Of a stretch of 64,000 nt of DNA, positions 39,826 to 49,019 are shown in pieces; the first letter of the stretch is position 1, and each line of letters starts with the position of its first letter. This stretch comes from Actinomyces ruminicola (GTDB taxonomy: Bacteria > Actinomycetota > Actinomycetes > Actinomycetales > Actinomycetaceae), in contig NZ_FNIM01000015.1 in assembly GCF_900103885.1 (NCBI RefSeq), positions 1 through 64,000 of the forward strand, written 5' to 3'. The position numbers were made by a program, and so were the translations under genes. Below the pieces are notes generated by a model. That model saw only the letters and a program-made list of their open reading frames with translations, was not told where the DNA came from and did not search any database.

Positions 39826-41946
39826 GTGCCTGATTCCCCAAGTGATCAGCCGACACCGATAGCATCCGAAGCCCCTGAGCAGCGCCGTCTCAATGCGGCG
39901 GTATTCGCCGTCTCCGCAGCCATCATCGCCACCATCGCCGGCGCCGCCATCGTGGCCCCGGACACGGTCTCAGCTGCCTTCAACGCCGCCGTGTCCTGGG
40001 CCGGGCGCTGGTTCGGCTCCTTCTACATCATGCTGGTGACGGCGGCGCTGGTGTTCGTCGTCGTCCTGGCGCTGTCGAAGTTCGGGACCATCCGCCTGGG
40101 GCCGGACAACTCCACCCCCGACTTCTCCACCTTCTCGTGGGCCGCCATGCTCTTCGCCGCGGGCGTGGGCACGGCGATCATGTTCTACGCGGTGGCCGAG
40201 CCGGTGGCCCAGTACATGAACCCTCCCACCGGGGAGGGCCAGACCGTCGAGGCGGCGCGCAACGGCATCGTCCTGACGCTGCTCCACTACGGCATCAGCG
40301 GCTGGGGCCTGTACTCCATCGTGGGCATGGCCCTGGGCTACTTCGCCTACCGACGCCATCAGCCGCTGGCCGTCCGCTCCACCCTGCGCCCCCTGCTGGG
40401 CGAGCGGGTCAACGGCCGCTTCGGCGACGTCGTCGACGCCGCCGCACTGGTGGGCGGGGCCGTCGGCATTGCGGCCTCACTCGGTGTGGGAGTCGTGCAG
40501 CTCAACGTCGCCCTCACCATTCTGTTCGGCCTGCCGCAGGGCACCGCCACCCAGATCGGTCTGATCGCCCTGAGCGTCATCATGGCCACGATTTCCGCCG
40601 TGTCCGGCGTGGACCGCGGCGTGCGCGTGCTGTCCAACATCAACGTGCTGCTGGCGGTTGGGCTCGCCCTGTGGGTGCTGATCACCGGCGACACCGCCTT
40701 CCTCATCGACGCCCTGGTGGGCAACATCGGGGACTTCGCCACCCAGTTCCCCGGCCTCACTCTGGAGACCTACGCCTACGAACGCCCCACCGAGTGGCTC
40801 AACAGCTGGACGCTGTTCTTCTGGGCGTGGTGGATCACCTGGGCCGCCTTCGTCGGCATGTTCCTGGCGCGCATCTCCCGCGGCCGCACGGTGCGGGAGT
40901 TCATAGTGGGCTCCCTGGTGCTGCCCTTCTCCTACGTCACCATGTGGGTGTCGATCTTCGGCAACAGCGCCCTGAACCTGATCCGCTCGGGCAACCTCAG
41001 CTTCGCCGAGCTGACCGTGGCCGAGCCGGAGCAGGGCCTGTACACGCTCCTCGGGCACCTGCCCGGCGGCAAGTTCCTGATCGCCCTGGCCTTGTTCATC
41101 GGCATCCTTTTCTACGTCACCAGCGCCGACTCCGGGGCGCTGGTGATGGCCAACCTCTCCAGCCGGGCGCCGTCGACCTACCACGGGGACCCGCAGGACG
41201 CCCCCGCCTGGTTGCGAATCTTCTGGGCCGCGCTGACCGGCGTGCTCACCATCGCCATGCTCGTGGCCGGCGGCATCCCCATCCTGCAGCAGGCGACCAT
41301 CGTCATGGCGCTGCCGTTCTCCTTCGTCATCATCGCCGTGATGGCGGGGCTGTGGCGGGCCATGCGCACCGAGGCCAGCCGCGAGCAGGCCCGCGGTATC
41401 GCCAACCGCAACCGGCTGCTCGGCGCCACGGGCACCGCCGCCGGCATGAACCGGATCCCCTGGCGCGACCGCCTGTCCCACACCTTCGACATCGTCTCCC
41501 CCGCCCGCGCCCGGCGCGCCATGACCAACCGCGTGGTGCCCGCGCTCGAGGCGGTTGCCGACGAGCTGCGCAAGGAGGACTTGCCGGCCGAAGTGGTCAT
41601 AGCCGGTCCCGAGGCCCAGGACCCCGACGACGTGCGCAACTTCCTCGGCTCCGCCACCCTGGTGGTCACGGCCCCGGAGTCGGCGGAGCAGGCGGCTGCG
41701 GCCCAGGGCGAGCAGGTGGCTCCCTCCCGCTTCCGCTACGCGGTGCGGATGGTGCAGGCGCCGGTGCCGGCCTTCGGCGTCGTCGTCCACGAGGCAGACG
41801 ACGTCACCGTCCGCCTGGAGGTGCGGCCCCGCGGCGGCGGCCAGGGCTACGACGTCATGGACTGGTCGCGCGAGCAGGTCGCACACGACGTCCTGGACCA
41901 CTACGAGCGCTGGCTGGAGTACCTGGGCGCCGCCGAGACCGTCTGA
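39826..41946 (+). CDS. betT: BCCT-family choline/betaine transporter
   Basis: 706 residues. Twelve membrane helices with the BCCT signatures GVGTAIMFYAVAEPVAQYMNPP and WTLFFWAWWITWAAFVGMFLARISRGRTVREF, the tryptophan-rich helix that forms the quaternary-amine box. A cytoplasmic C-terminal extension of about 170 residues, as in BetT-type choline carriers, may sense osmolarity. GTG 39826 has AAGGAG 7 nt upstream. No betAB or betI is adjacent, so choline oxidation is not local. The 324-bp gap upstream shows no further gene. Confidence 0.88.
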   Translation: MPDSPSDQPTPIASEAPEQRRLNAAVFAVSAAIIATIAGAAIVAPDTVSAAFNAAVSWAGRWFGSFYIMLVTAALVFVVVLALSKFGTIRLGPDNSTPDFSTFSWAAMLFAAGVGTAIMFYAVAEPVAQYMNPPTGEGQTVEAARNGIVLTLLHYGISGWGLYSIVGMALGYFAYRRHQPLAVRSTLRPLLGERVNGRFGDVVDAAALVGGAVGIAASLGVGVVQLNVALTILFGLPQGTATQIGLIALSVIMATISAVSGVDRGVRVLSNINVLLAVGLALWVLITGDTAFLIDALVGNIGDFATQFPGLTLETYAYERPTEWLNSWTLFFWAWWITWAAFVGMFLARISRGRTVREFIVGSLVLPFSYVTMWVSIFGNSALNLIRSGNLSFAELTVAEPEQGLYTLLGHLPGGKFLIALALFIGILFYVTSADSGALVMANLSSRAPSTYHGDPQDAPAWLRIFWAALTGVLTIAMLVAGGIPILQQATIVMALPFSFVIIAVMAGLWRAMRTEASREQARGIANRNRLLGATGTAAGMNRIPWRDRLSHTFDIVSPARARRAMTNRVVPALEAVADELRKEDLPAEVVIAGPEAQDPDDVRNFLGSATLVVTAPESAEQAAAAQGEQVAPSRFRYAVRMVQAPVPAFGVVVHEADDVTVRLEVRPRGGGQGYDVMDWSREQVAHDVLDHYERWLEYLGAAETV

Positions 41947-42080
41947 GTCTCCTCTCGGCTATCGAGCAACCAGCCGCAACGCGGTCGTACCCAACGGACC
42001 GTCAACACCCCAACGCCGTCGGTCAGCCGAGTCTCCCAACCGGCCCCTCCCCCGGCAGATCATTCATCTAGGCTTGGGCC

Positions 42081-42719
42081 ATGCGCCTGCACGTTGCCAA
42101 TCACCCGCTCATTGACCACAAGCTCTCCGTCCTGCGCGACGAGAGGACGCCGTCGGCCGTGTTCCGCCAGCTCGTCGACGAGCTGGTCACGCTCCTCGCA
42201 TACGAGGCGACCCGCGACGTGCGCACCGACGAGATCCGCATCAAGACGCCGGTTGCGGTCACGACCGGCCGGCACCTGGCCGAGCCCCGTCCGATCGTCG
42301 TACCGATCCTGCGCGCCGGGCTGGGCATGCTGGAGGGCATGACCCGGCTGCTGCCCACCGCCGAGGTGGGCTTCCTGGGCATGAAGCGCAATGAGGACAC
42401 CCTGGAGGTCGAGACCTACGCCAACCGCCTGCCGGACGACCTGTCCGGGCGCCAGTGCTTCGTCATCGACCCCATGCTCGCCACCGGCCACACCCTCGTG
42501 GCCGCCATCAACTACCTGCTGGAGCGCGGCGCCCGCGACGTCACCGCCATCTGCCTGATCGCCGCCCCGGAGGGCATCGCCACCCTGGAGGCGGCCATCG
42601 GCGACCGTGCCGAGGTCACCGTCGTCACCGCCGCCCGCGATGAGCGCCTGAACGAGCACGCCTACATCGTCCCCGGCCTGGGCGACGCCGGCGACCGCCT
42701 GTACGGCATCGTGGACTGA
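42081..42719 (+). CDS. upp: Uracil phosphoribosyltransferase
   Basis: 212 residues. Salvages uracil to UMP with PRPP. Visible features: [24 protein letters not shown] at the N-terminus, [14 protein letters not shown], the PRPP-binding [13 protein letters not shown] loop, and [15 protein letters not shown] at the C-terminus, all Upp hallmarks. ATG 42081. A strong terminator follows at 42821-42864. Confidence 0.97.
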   Translation: MRLHVANHPLIDHKLSVLRDERTPSAVFRQLVDELVTLLAYEATRDVRTDEIRIKTPVAVTTGRHLAEPRPIVVPILRAGLGMLEGMTRLLPTAEVGFLGMKRNEDTLEVETYANRLPDDLSGRQCFVIDPMLATGHTLVAAINYLLERGARDVTAICLIAAPEGIATLEAAIGDRAEVTVVTAARDERLNEHAYIVPGLGDAGDRLYGIVD

Positions 42720-42779
42720 GCGGAGATTACGACGGCGGAGATCCCGTCGGCGGGACCCCACCGGGGTGGCTGGAACCAC

Positions 42780-42927
42780 GCCGAGATCGGCACAAGTTAC
42801 GTACCCAAATCGGCACTAATGACGCTGCCCGGGAACCCGGTTCCCGGGCAGCGTCACCGTTTTTCGGCTCCGCCCCTCCGCCGTTTCTACCGATCTCGGC
42901 ACGTGACTTCGACCGATCTCGGCGGTA
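42780..42927. repeat. CCGATCTCGGCAC-type inverted repeats around the upp terminator
   Basis: CCGAGATCGG at 42781-42790 pairs with CCGATCTCGG copies near 42892 and 42914. The right part (ACCGATCTCGGCACGTGACT from 42891) recurs at 50375-50408 with few changes. The terminator hairpin is nested inside. Confidence 0.6.
42821..42864 (+). terminator. Strong rho-independent terminator of upp
   Basis: GACGCTGCCCGGGAACC (42821-42837) and GGTTCCCGGGCAGCGTC (42839-42855) are perfectly complementary, followed by ACCGTTTTTC. The stem closes to a small loop at its apex. Confidence 0.9.
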
Positions 42928-42936
42928 GGGCGAGTC

Positions 42937-43788
42937 CTAGAAGGCCGGAATCACGGACTCGTCGGTCCAGGTCTCCTGGATGTAGGTGCGCAGCCCATCG
43001 GAGTTGAGCAGTCCGGCCAGCTTGACCAGGTACTCGTTGTCCTTGTCGGCACTGCGCACCACGAGCTGGTTGGCGTAGGGGGACTCCCCGCTCGGCTCCA
43101 GGACGAGGGCGTCCTCGCTGGGGTTCAGCCCCGCACCGAGCGCGTAGTTGCCGTTGATGACGGCCAGCTCGGCGTCCGCCATCGACACCGGCACCTGCGC
43201 GCCGTCCACCGTGACCAGCTCGAACTTCTTGGGGTTCTCGGTGACGTCGAGGGTGGTGGGGCTCTCGACGTCGGGGTCGAGGGTGATCAGGCCGGCGGAC
43301 TCCAGCAGCTTCAGGCCACGAGCCGTGTTCGCGGGGTCGTTGTTGAGCAGGATGGTGCCGCCCGCGGCCGCCTCGTCTACGGAGCTGTAGCCCTTGTCGG
43401 TGTAGATACCCATGGGCTCGATGTGCACGTCGGCGATGGCGACCAGGTCGTAGCCCTTCTCCTCGTTCTGCTGCTCCAGGAAGTTGGGCGTCTGGAAGAA
43501 GTTCGCCGCCAGGGAGCCGTCGCTGAGCGAGGCGTTGGGGATGTCGTAGTCGTCAATCGACACGATGTCCAGGTTCAGCCCGGCGTCGGCGGCCAGGTTG
43601 TCCTGCACCCACTGCAGGATGGTCACGTGCGGCTCCGGGGTGGCGCCGATCTTGATGGTGGCCGTGTCGCCGTCGACGGTGATGCCGTCGACGCCGCTGG
43701 AGTTGCCGGAGCAGGCGGCCAGGGTGAGGGCGACGGCGGAGACGATGCCGCCGGCCAGGACGGTACGACGAGTGATGGTGGTGGTCAT
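42937..43788 (-). CDS. metQ: MetQ methionine-binding lipoprotein of an ABC importer
   Basis: 283 residues. Signal peptide with lipobox LTLAACSG puts the mature protein on the outer face of the membrane. The NLPA/MetQ fold is evident: IKIGATPEPHVTILQWVQDNL, DYDIPNASLSDGSLAANFFQTPNFLEQQN, and VSMADAELAVINGNYAL. It binds methionine for the MetN/MetI transporter encoded directly upstream in the operon. ATG 43788 is preceded by GGGA. Confidence 0.93.
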   Translation of the reverse strand: MTTTITRRTVLAGGIVSAVALTLAACSGNSSGVDGITVDGDTATIKIGATPEPHVTILQWVQDNLAADAGLNLDIVSIDDYDIPNASLSDGSLAANFFQTPNFLEQQNEEKGYDLVAIADVHIEPMGIYTDKGYSSVDEAAAGGTILLNNDPANTARGLKLLESAGLITLDPDVESPTTLDVTENPKKFELVTVDGAQVPVSMADAELAVINGNYALGAGLNPSEDALVLEPSGESPYANQLVVRSADKDNEYLVKLAGLLNSDGLRTYIQETWTDESVIPAF

Positions 43789-43874
43789 GGTGGTGTTCCC
43801 TGTCTTGAGTAGGTCCTTGTGCTCAGGCCGAGCCGTCGGGGCCCGCAGGCCCCGGGACTCCGGCTGGTCGAGGC

Positions 43875-44594
43875 TCAGCGGTGGTCGACCAGCCGGCTGA
43901 GCATGTCGCCACACACCTGGATGACGGCGACCACGAGCACGATGAGGACGACGACGATCACCATGACGTCGGAGGCGTTCTGCCGGTAGCCGTACTGGAT
44001 GGCCAGGTCGCCCAGGCCGCCGCCGCCCACGGTGCCGGCCATGGCGGTGTAGCCGAGCAGGGTGATCAGGGTGACGGTGGCGGACTGGATGAGGGTGGGC
44101 AGGGCCTCGCGGACCAGCACGCCCCAGGTGATCTGATTGCCGGAGGCGCCCATCATCAGGGCCGCCTCGACCTTGCCGTGGTCGACGTCGTTGATGGCGG
44201 TCTCCACCAGGCGGGCGTAGAAGGGGATGGCGCCGATGGTCAGCGGCACACAGGCCGCGCCCCAGCCCAGAGAGGTGCCCACGAGCATGCGGGTGAAGGG
44301 GATGAGGGCCACCATGAGGATGATGAAGGGCATGGAGCGGCCGATGTTGACGATCTGGGACAGCACCTCGTAGACGGCCCGGTTGGCGTGCTGACCGCGC
44401 TTGCCGGTAGTGACCAGCGCCAGTCCCAGCAGCATGCCGAACACAATCGTCAGCGCACCGGAGACGCCGAGCATCTGGAAGGTCTCCAAGGTGGCCGGAC
44501 CGAGCTTGCGCTGGATGGCGGGGTTGCTGAACCAGGTGTCGTCGCCGCCGGTGGCCAGGGCGAGGAGTCCGGTGGAACCGATCAGCGTGTTCAT
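43875..44594 (-). CDS. metI: MetI methionine ABC transporter permease
   Basis: 239 residues, about five to six membrane helices. The EAA loop VEAALMMGASGNQITWGVLVREALP contacts the ATPase, and GYTAMAGTVGGGGLGDLAIQYGY is a MetI signature. Its start overlaps the metN stop by four bases, so it is co-translated. Confidence 0.95.
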   Translation of the reverse strand: MNTLIGSTGLLALATGGDDTWFSNPAIQRKLGPATLETFQMLGVSGALTIVFGMLLGLALVTTGKRGQHANRAVYEVLSQIVNIGRSMPFIILMVALIPFTRMLVGTSLGWGAACVPLTIGAIPFYARLVETAINDVDHGKVEAALMMGASGNQITWGVLVREALPTLIQSATVTLITLLGYTAMAGTVGGGGLGDLAIQYGYRQNASDVMVIVVVLIVLVVAVIQVCGDMLSRLVDHR

Positions 44595-45652
44595 GCGCGC
44601 ACCTCCGCGGTGACGCCCGCTTCGCGCAGGGCGGTGAGGGTGCCCGCAGCCCGCTCTGCGCGCACGGTGAGGGCCAGGCGGCCGACCTGGGCGGAGCCGA
44701 GCGTCTCGAACAGGCCGCCGGCGACGTCGGCGCCCCGCTCGGCGGCGAGCGCCAGCACGTGGGCGGCGGCGGGCTGGCCGGGGTGGGCGGTCAGGGCCAC
44801 GTCGATGACGACGTCGCCGTCGTTCAGAGCGCCCTCGGGGATCTCGGGGGTGGGGACGAGCTCGTGGGACAGGCGCGAGCCTACGTCGGAGACGACCGCC
44901 TCGATGGAGCCGGACTCGACCACGCGACCCGCCTGGAGCAGGCTGACCGAGTCGCAGATCTGACGCACCACGCTCATCTCGTGGGTGATGATGACGACGG
45001 TGACGCCGAGGCGGTCACGCACGTCCCGGATCAGGCCGAGGATCTGGCGGGTGGTCTCCGGGTCCAGCGCGCTGGTGGGCTCGTCGCACAGCAGGACGGG
45101 AGGCTGGTCCGCGAGCGCCCGGGCGATGCCCACGCGCTGCTTCTGTCCGCCCGACAGCTGGGAGGGGTAGGAGGAGCCGCGGTCGGCCAGCCCGACCAGG
45201 TCGAGCATCCGGGCCACCGTGTCGTGCCGCTTCCCCTTGGGCACGCCGGCCAGCGCCAGCGGGTAGGCGACGTTCTGGGCGGTGGTGCGCGAGTCGAGGA
45301 GGTTGGCGTGCTGGAAGACCATGCCGATGGCGCGGCGGGCCTCGCGCAGGTCGCGGGCGGACAGGTCGGTCATGTCCTTGCCCGCCACGCGGACCTCGCC
45401 GAAGGTCGGGCGCTCGAGGCTGGTCAGGCAGCGCACCAGGGTGGACTTGCCGGCCCCGGAGGTGCCGACGATGCCGTGGATGGATCCGGCCTGCACGTCC
45501 AGGGTGACCCCGTCCAGGGCGCGCACCGTCTTCCCGCCCGGGAGCCTGTACACCTTGTGCACGTCGCGCAGGGAGATCATCGGCTCGGCCGCCGCGCCGT
45601 GCGTCACCGCGCCTCCCGGAGCGGGTCCTGCGGATACAGGTGGTTCCGTCAC
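44591..45652 (-). CDS. metN: MetN methionine ABC transporter ATPase
   Basis: 353 residues. Walker A GTSGAGKST, Q-loop FQHANLLDSRT, signature LSGGQKQRVGIARAL, Walker B VLLCDEPTSALD, switch ITHEM, and the C-terminal NIL domain (residues about 265-353) that senses methionine. GTG 45652 is chosen because GGAGG lies 5-6 nt upstream; an in-frame ATG at 45664 adds four codons but sits against the riboswitch-like stem. First gene of metN-metI-metQ. Confidence 0.93.
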   Translation of the reverse strand: MTEPPVSAGPAPGGAVTHGAAAEPMISLRDVHKVYRLPGGKTVRALDGVTLDVQAGSIHGIVGTSGAGKSTLVRCLTSLERPTFGEVRVAGKDMTDLSARDLREARRAIGMVFQHANLLDSRTTAQNVAYPLALAGVPKGKRHDTVARMLDLVGLADRGSSYPSQLSGGQKQRVGIARALADQPPVLLCDEPTSALDPETTRQILGLIRDVRDRLGVTVVIITHEMSVVRQICDSVSLLQAGRVVESGSIEAVVSDVGSRLSHELVPTPEIPEGALNDGDVVIDVALTAHPGQPAAAHVLALAAERGADVAGGLFETLGSAQVGRLALTVRAERAAGTLTALREAGVTAEVRA

Positions 45653-45665
45653 GTGGTCCTCCATC

Positions 45666-45735
45666 GGTCCTGGCGGTAGCACCCTCACCGCGAACGGGGG
45701 TTGCTGCAACGTCGACGAGCCAGGTCTCTCGGTTG
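45666..45735 (-). promoter_or_regulatory. SAM-riboswitch-like leader of metNIQ
   Basis: On the minus strand CCTGGC (45724-45719) can pair with GCCAGG (45674-45669). Between them lie CTCGTCGACGTTGCAGCAACC and GGTGCTACC, which follow the SAM-I/SAM-IV core order of a GCAACC loop followed by GGTGCTA. Placement directly before the metN ribosome site suggests translational control by S-adenosylmethionine. Peripheral helices do not match the classical SAM-I layout closely. Confidence 0.55.
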
Positions 45736-45840
45736 CTCTGGATGGTCGGCGCCTACGTTAGGCGGGAAGCGGCGCCCGGAGCAAGCCGGTTGCCGAAAAC
45801 GACGCGCGCATCACTGCCCAGGCGTCTCCCGCCACAAACA

Positions 45841-45951
45841 CGCGCTTGCGCCACGAACACGCGTTTTGGAGGTTTACACGTGCTCCACACCTGCAAAGCT
45901 CCAGAAACTCGTGTGCCTGAGGAGAACTCGTGTTCGTGAGACGAACACATG
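45841..45951. repeat. Palindromic intergenic element, CACGAACACG type
   Basis: CACGAACACG (45852-45861) pairs with CGTGTTCGTG (45929-45938). Related copies CACAAACACGCG (about 45834-45845) and ACGAACACATGCG (about 45941-45953) surround it. It lies in the gap between metN and the hydrolase gene, with no coding signal. Confidence 0.55.
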
Positions 45952-46048
45952 CGTTTGGCGGCACAGACGCCCTCGGCCCGGCGCCGTTGTCGCACACCGA
46001 CGCGGAGTATGCACGGCCGACCGCCGTCGTCCGTGACAGGATGCAGCC

Positions 46049-47260
46049 ATGGCACCCACGACCGCGACGACGCCGGACCCGCAACCGGCCCCGCTCAGCC
46101 ACCCATCGCCCACCGGAGCCACGGCGGCCCCCGGGCCGCTGCCGGAGCTGGCGCCAGACATCCTGGGCGAGCCGTGGGTCGCGCGCACCATTCCGGTGAC
46201 CGAGTCTCCCGCCGCCCCGGGCGCCGACCACGCCGTGCTGGTGCACCAGCGCGGGGCCGTGCCGGCCCCGGGACCGAACGGGGAGCTGGGTGCTCCCCGG
46301 CACGGACGCGCCGTCCTGTACCTGCATGGGCGCAACGACTACTTCTTCCAGACCTGGCTGGCCGAGGCGTTCCTGGCCGCCGGATATGAGTTCTACGCGC
46401 TGGAGCTGCGCACCTGCGGTCGGGCGGGCGTGGGCTACTGGTCCCCGCACGACGTGCGCGACCTGCGGGTGCACGACGAGGAGATCGGCGAGGCGCTGCG
46501 CATCATTCGCAGCGAGCACGGGCATTCCACGGTGGTGCTCAACGGCCACTCCACCGGCGGCCTGCAGGCGGTGATCTGGGCCGGGGACCATCCGGGATCG
46601 GTTGAGGCGGTCACCCTGAACTCCCCGTGGCTGCAGCTGAACTCCTCGGGCCTGGTGCGCTCCTACGGCTCGGCCCTGATCGACCTGATCTCCCGCCGCG
46701 ATCCCGACCGCATTATCGACAACCCCGGCGAGATCAGGGAACTCGAACAGGCCGAGGCGGCCTCCACCGCCAAGTCCGCCGCAGGCGCCGCACCTGACGC
46801 GCCGCTCACCGCCGACGCCGCCACCGCCGTGCCGGTGGACAGCGATCCCGGACCGATCGAGGTCGACATCTACTCCCGCACCCTGCACCGCCGCTGGGGC
46901 GGGGAGTGGGACTGGGACCTATCGCTGAAGCCCTCGCCGTCGTTCCCGGTGCGGGCGGGCTTCCTGGCGGGCATTCGCCGGCTGCAGCGGGAGGTGCACC
47001 ACGGGCTCGGCATCGGTGTGCCGGTGCTGGTGTGCTGCTCGACGGCGTCGGGCGGGCCGGGTATCTCCCGCGAGGAGGCGCTGCGCTGCGACACGGTGCT
47101 GTCGGTGGAGCAGATCGTGGAGCGGTCGCGGTTCCTGGGCGAGGACGTCACCGTGGTGCAGATCCCCGGCGGCGTGCACGACCTGGTGCTGTCGCCCTCG
47201 CCGGTGCGCGAGGAGTACCTGTCCACGCTCACCGGTTGGTTGAACGAACGACTGAGCTGA
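46049..47260 (+). CDS. Alpha/beta hydrolase (monoacylglycerol lipase-like)
   Basis: 403 residues. AVLYLHGRNDYFFQTWLAEAFLAAGYEFYALELRTCGRA is the oxyanion strand, GHSTGG holds the nucleophile Ser, and IPGGVHDLVLS carries the likely catalytic His. Between them is an Ala/Thr-rich insert of about 50 residues that may form a lid. No signal peptide. It probably cleaves esters of small lipids; the natural substrate is unknown. Confidence 0.8.
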   Translation: MAPTTATTPDPQPAPLSHPSPTGATAAPGPLPELAPDILGEPWVARTIPVTESPAAPGADHAVLVHQRGAVPAPGPNGELGAPRHGRAVLYLHGRNDYFFQTWLAEAFLAAGYEFYALELRTCGRAGVGYWSPHDVRDLRVHDEEIGEALRIIRSEHGHSTVVLNGHSTGGLQAVIWAGDHPGSVEAVTLNSPWLQLNSSGLVRSYGSALIDLISRRDPDRIIDNPGEIRELEQAEAASTAKSAAGAAPDAPLTADAATAVPVDSDPGPIEVDIYSRTLHRRWGGEWDWDLSLKPSPSFPVRAGFLAGIRRLQREVHHGLGIGVPVLVCCSTASGGPGISREEALRCDTVLSVEQIVERSRFLGEDVTVVQIPGGVHDLVLSPSPVREEYLSTLTGWLNERLS

Positions 47261-47297
47261 GGCCGTGGCCGGTCGGGGCGTGGCGCCGGGTGGCCAG

Positions 47298-48014
47298 TCA
47301 GGGCGTGGCGCCGGGCGTGCCCGTCAGCTGCGTGAGCGCGGGGGCAAGGGCGTCGCTGACGCGTTCGACGACGTCGAGGGTGTCGACGAAGTCGGCCACC
47401 GTGCCGTACCAGGGGTCGGGCACGTCCAGGTCGGCCCGGTCGGCGGGGTATGCCGGTGCACCAGGGGCCGTGCCGCCCGCGGGAGTTGTGGTAGCCGCCT
47501 CCGGATCGAACTCGCGGAACATGCGGATGCGCCCGGGGTCGACGCCGAGGCGCTCGGCACGGCGGAGCAGTGCGCGCAGGTGTGCGGTGGTCATGGCCAG
47601 GACGAGGTCGGCGCTGCGCAGTTCGGCGTCGCTGATGCGGTGGGCGGCGTGGGCGTTGATGACCGCGGCCACGGCGCGCGCGGCGGCGTCGGCGCCGATG
47701 CCGTAGCCTCCCTCGGCCAGGATGCGCCGTGCACGGGGGTCCATGGGGTTGCCGGTCTCCTCGTCGGAGACGCCCGCCGAGGTGACGACGACGCCGCCCG
47801 GGCCGGTGGTGGGGACAGCGGCGGCGGCCAGGCGGTCCACGAGCACGGCGTGGGCCATGGCGGAGCGGCAGATATTGCCGGTACACACCATGACGACGCC
47901 GTAGGGCGCGGCCCGGTCGCGAGGTTCGGGCAGGTGGGGCACGGGGTCGAGCGAGTCGACGCCGCCGACCTGGCCGACGGCGGTGCGGGCTGCGGAGTCC
48001 GGGCGTGAGGTCAT
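47298..48014 (-). CDS. Low-molecular-weight protein tyrosine phosphatase
   Basis: 238 residues. The catalytic loop VCTGNICRS gives Cys44 and Arg50 (C-x5-R), and PDPWYG near the C-terminus gives the general acid Asp. The protein has about 36 extra residues before the domain. Such enzymes dephosphorylate tyrosine or arginine residues and often control exopolysaccharide or stress kinases; no partner kinase is adjacent. Confidence 0.88.
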   Translation of the reverse strand: MTSRPDSAARTAVGQVGGVDSLDPVPHLPEPRDRAAPYGVVMVCTGNICRSAMAHAVLVDRLAAAAVPTTGPGGVVVTSAGVSDEETGNPMDPRARRILAEGGYGIGADAAARAVAAVINAHAAHRISDAELRSADLVLAMTTAHLRALLRRAERLGVDPGRIRMFREFDPEAATTTPAGGTAPGAPAYPADRADLDVPDPWYGTVADFVDTLDVVERVSDALAPALTQLTGTPGATP

Positions 48015-48056
48015 GGCAGGAGCCTGGCCGAGTCGGGACGGCGTTTCAAGCCGGGT

Positions 48057-48989
48057 TCACCGCTTCGTCGGCATGATCACGGACGACCCCAGTGCGAAGG
48101 GGAAGCCCGGTCGCAGCAGGCACTCCACGACCGGCCGGGCCATTTCCGTCAAGGGCCCGACTTCGAGCCCTCGCGCCCCGGCGCCGCCCAGCAGGCTCTG
48201 GTAGGGGATATCCAGGTCCAGCAGGGTCATGTTGTCGGCATGCCTGGCGCGCGCCCAGGCGCCGTCGTTCATGTCGAGCAGGGTGCCCAGGTGGAAGTGC
48301 ATGACCTGGCGGGAATCCACCTCGCTGGGCACGGACAGCAGGTGGTGCGCCTCCGGATCGCGAGGGGCGCGCAGCGTGAACAGCAGAATCGCCCCGTCGC
48401 GCGCCGCGCGCAGCATCAGGCGGCCGATGTGAATGGAGAATCCGATGAGGTCCAGGCCGGTTCCGGCGCCCATGGCCTCCTCCACCGGCAGGGCCTTGGA
48501 CAGCCGAATGGAGGCGCCGTCGCCCGGGTCGTTGATGGCGCGGCGGCCCGACGGCGTGGCCGCATGCAGCCGTAGTACCGGACCGTCGTCGGTGTCGGCG
48601 GCCGCCGGCAGGAGCGTGGCGGTCTCGACGAGCTCCTGCCAGCCACCGGGCGTGACCGACGGGCCGGGTTCGGTCTGCACGTGTCCCAGGCCGAGGATGG
48701 AGGCGAAGTCGACGTCATCGAGAGGGCGGTGCCAGGTGATGTCGGCGCCGTCGTGCCACAGGGGCAGGATTCCGTTGAATGGAACCCCGAAGCGGACGTG
48801 CTCGGGCGGCGGCGGGGCCACATGGCGCCCGTGGGAGCGGCTGCGGCGCTGAGAAGAACGACCGGGAATCTGAGAGCGGGACGCCGTCGCGGGACGGCTG
48901 CCGTGAAAAGGCGTCCAGGGCTCCGTCTGCCCGGCCGGAAGGCCGCCTCGGGGCGCCTCGTCCCGCCTTCCCGCGAAGTACTCGCTCAT
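48057..48989 (-). CDS. Conserved-looking protein of unknown function
   Basis: 310 residues. After a disordered basic N-terminus of about 65 residues comes a soluble alpha/beta domain (FGVPFNGILPLWHDGADITWHRPLDDVDFASILGLGH, then ILLFTLRAPRDPEAHHLLSVPSEVDSRQVMHFHLGTLLD). I do not recognise a family. No membrane segments or catalytic motif stand out. A TAGGCT box lies only about 8 nt before ATG 48989, so the mRNA may be leaderless. Confidence 0.6.
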   Translation of the reverse strand: MSEYFAGRRDEAPRGGLPAGQTEPWTPFHGSRPATASRSQIPGRSSQRRSRSHGRHVAPPPPEHVRFGVPFNGILPLWHDGADITWHRPLDDVDFASILGLGHVQTEPGPSVTPGGWQELVETATLLPAAADTDDGPVLRLHAATPSGRRAINDPGDGASIRLSKALPVEEAMGAGTGLDLIGFSIHIGRLMLRAARDGAILLFTLRAPRDPEAHHLLSVPSEVDSRQVMHFHLGTLLDMNDGAWARARHADNMTLLDLDIPYQSLLGGAGARGLEVGPLTEMARPVVECLLRPGFPFALGSSVIMPTKR

Positions 48990-49019
48990 GGGGGCTAGCC
49001 TAAAGCGCCGACGTCGAAA

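Noticed and set aside
46870-47886. 338-codon minus-strand frame over the phosphatase and hydrolase
   Set aside because: It spans parts of two genes in other frames and is Arg/Pro-rich, typical of a GC shadow.
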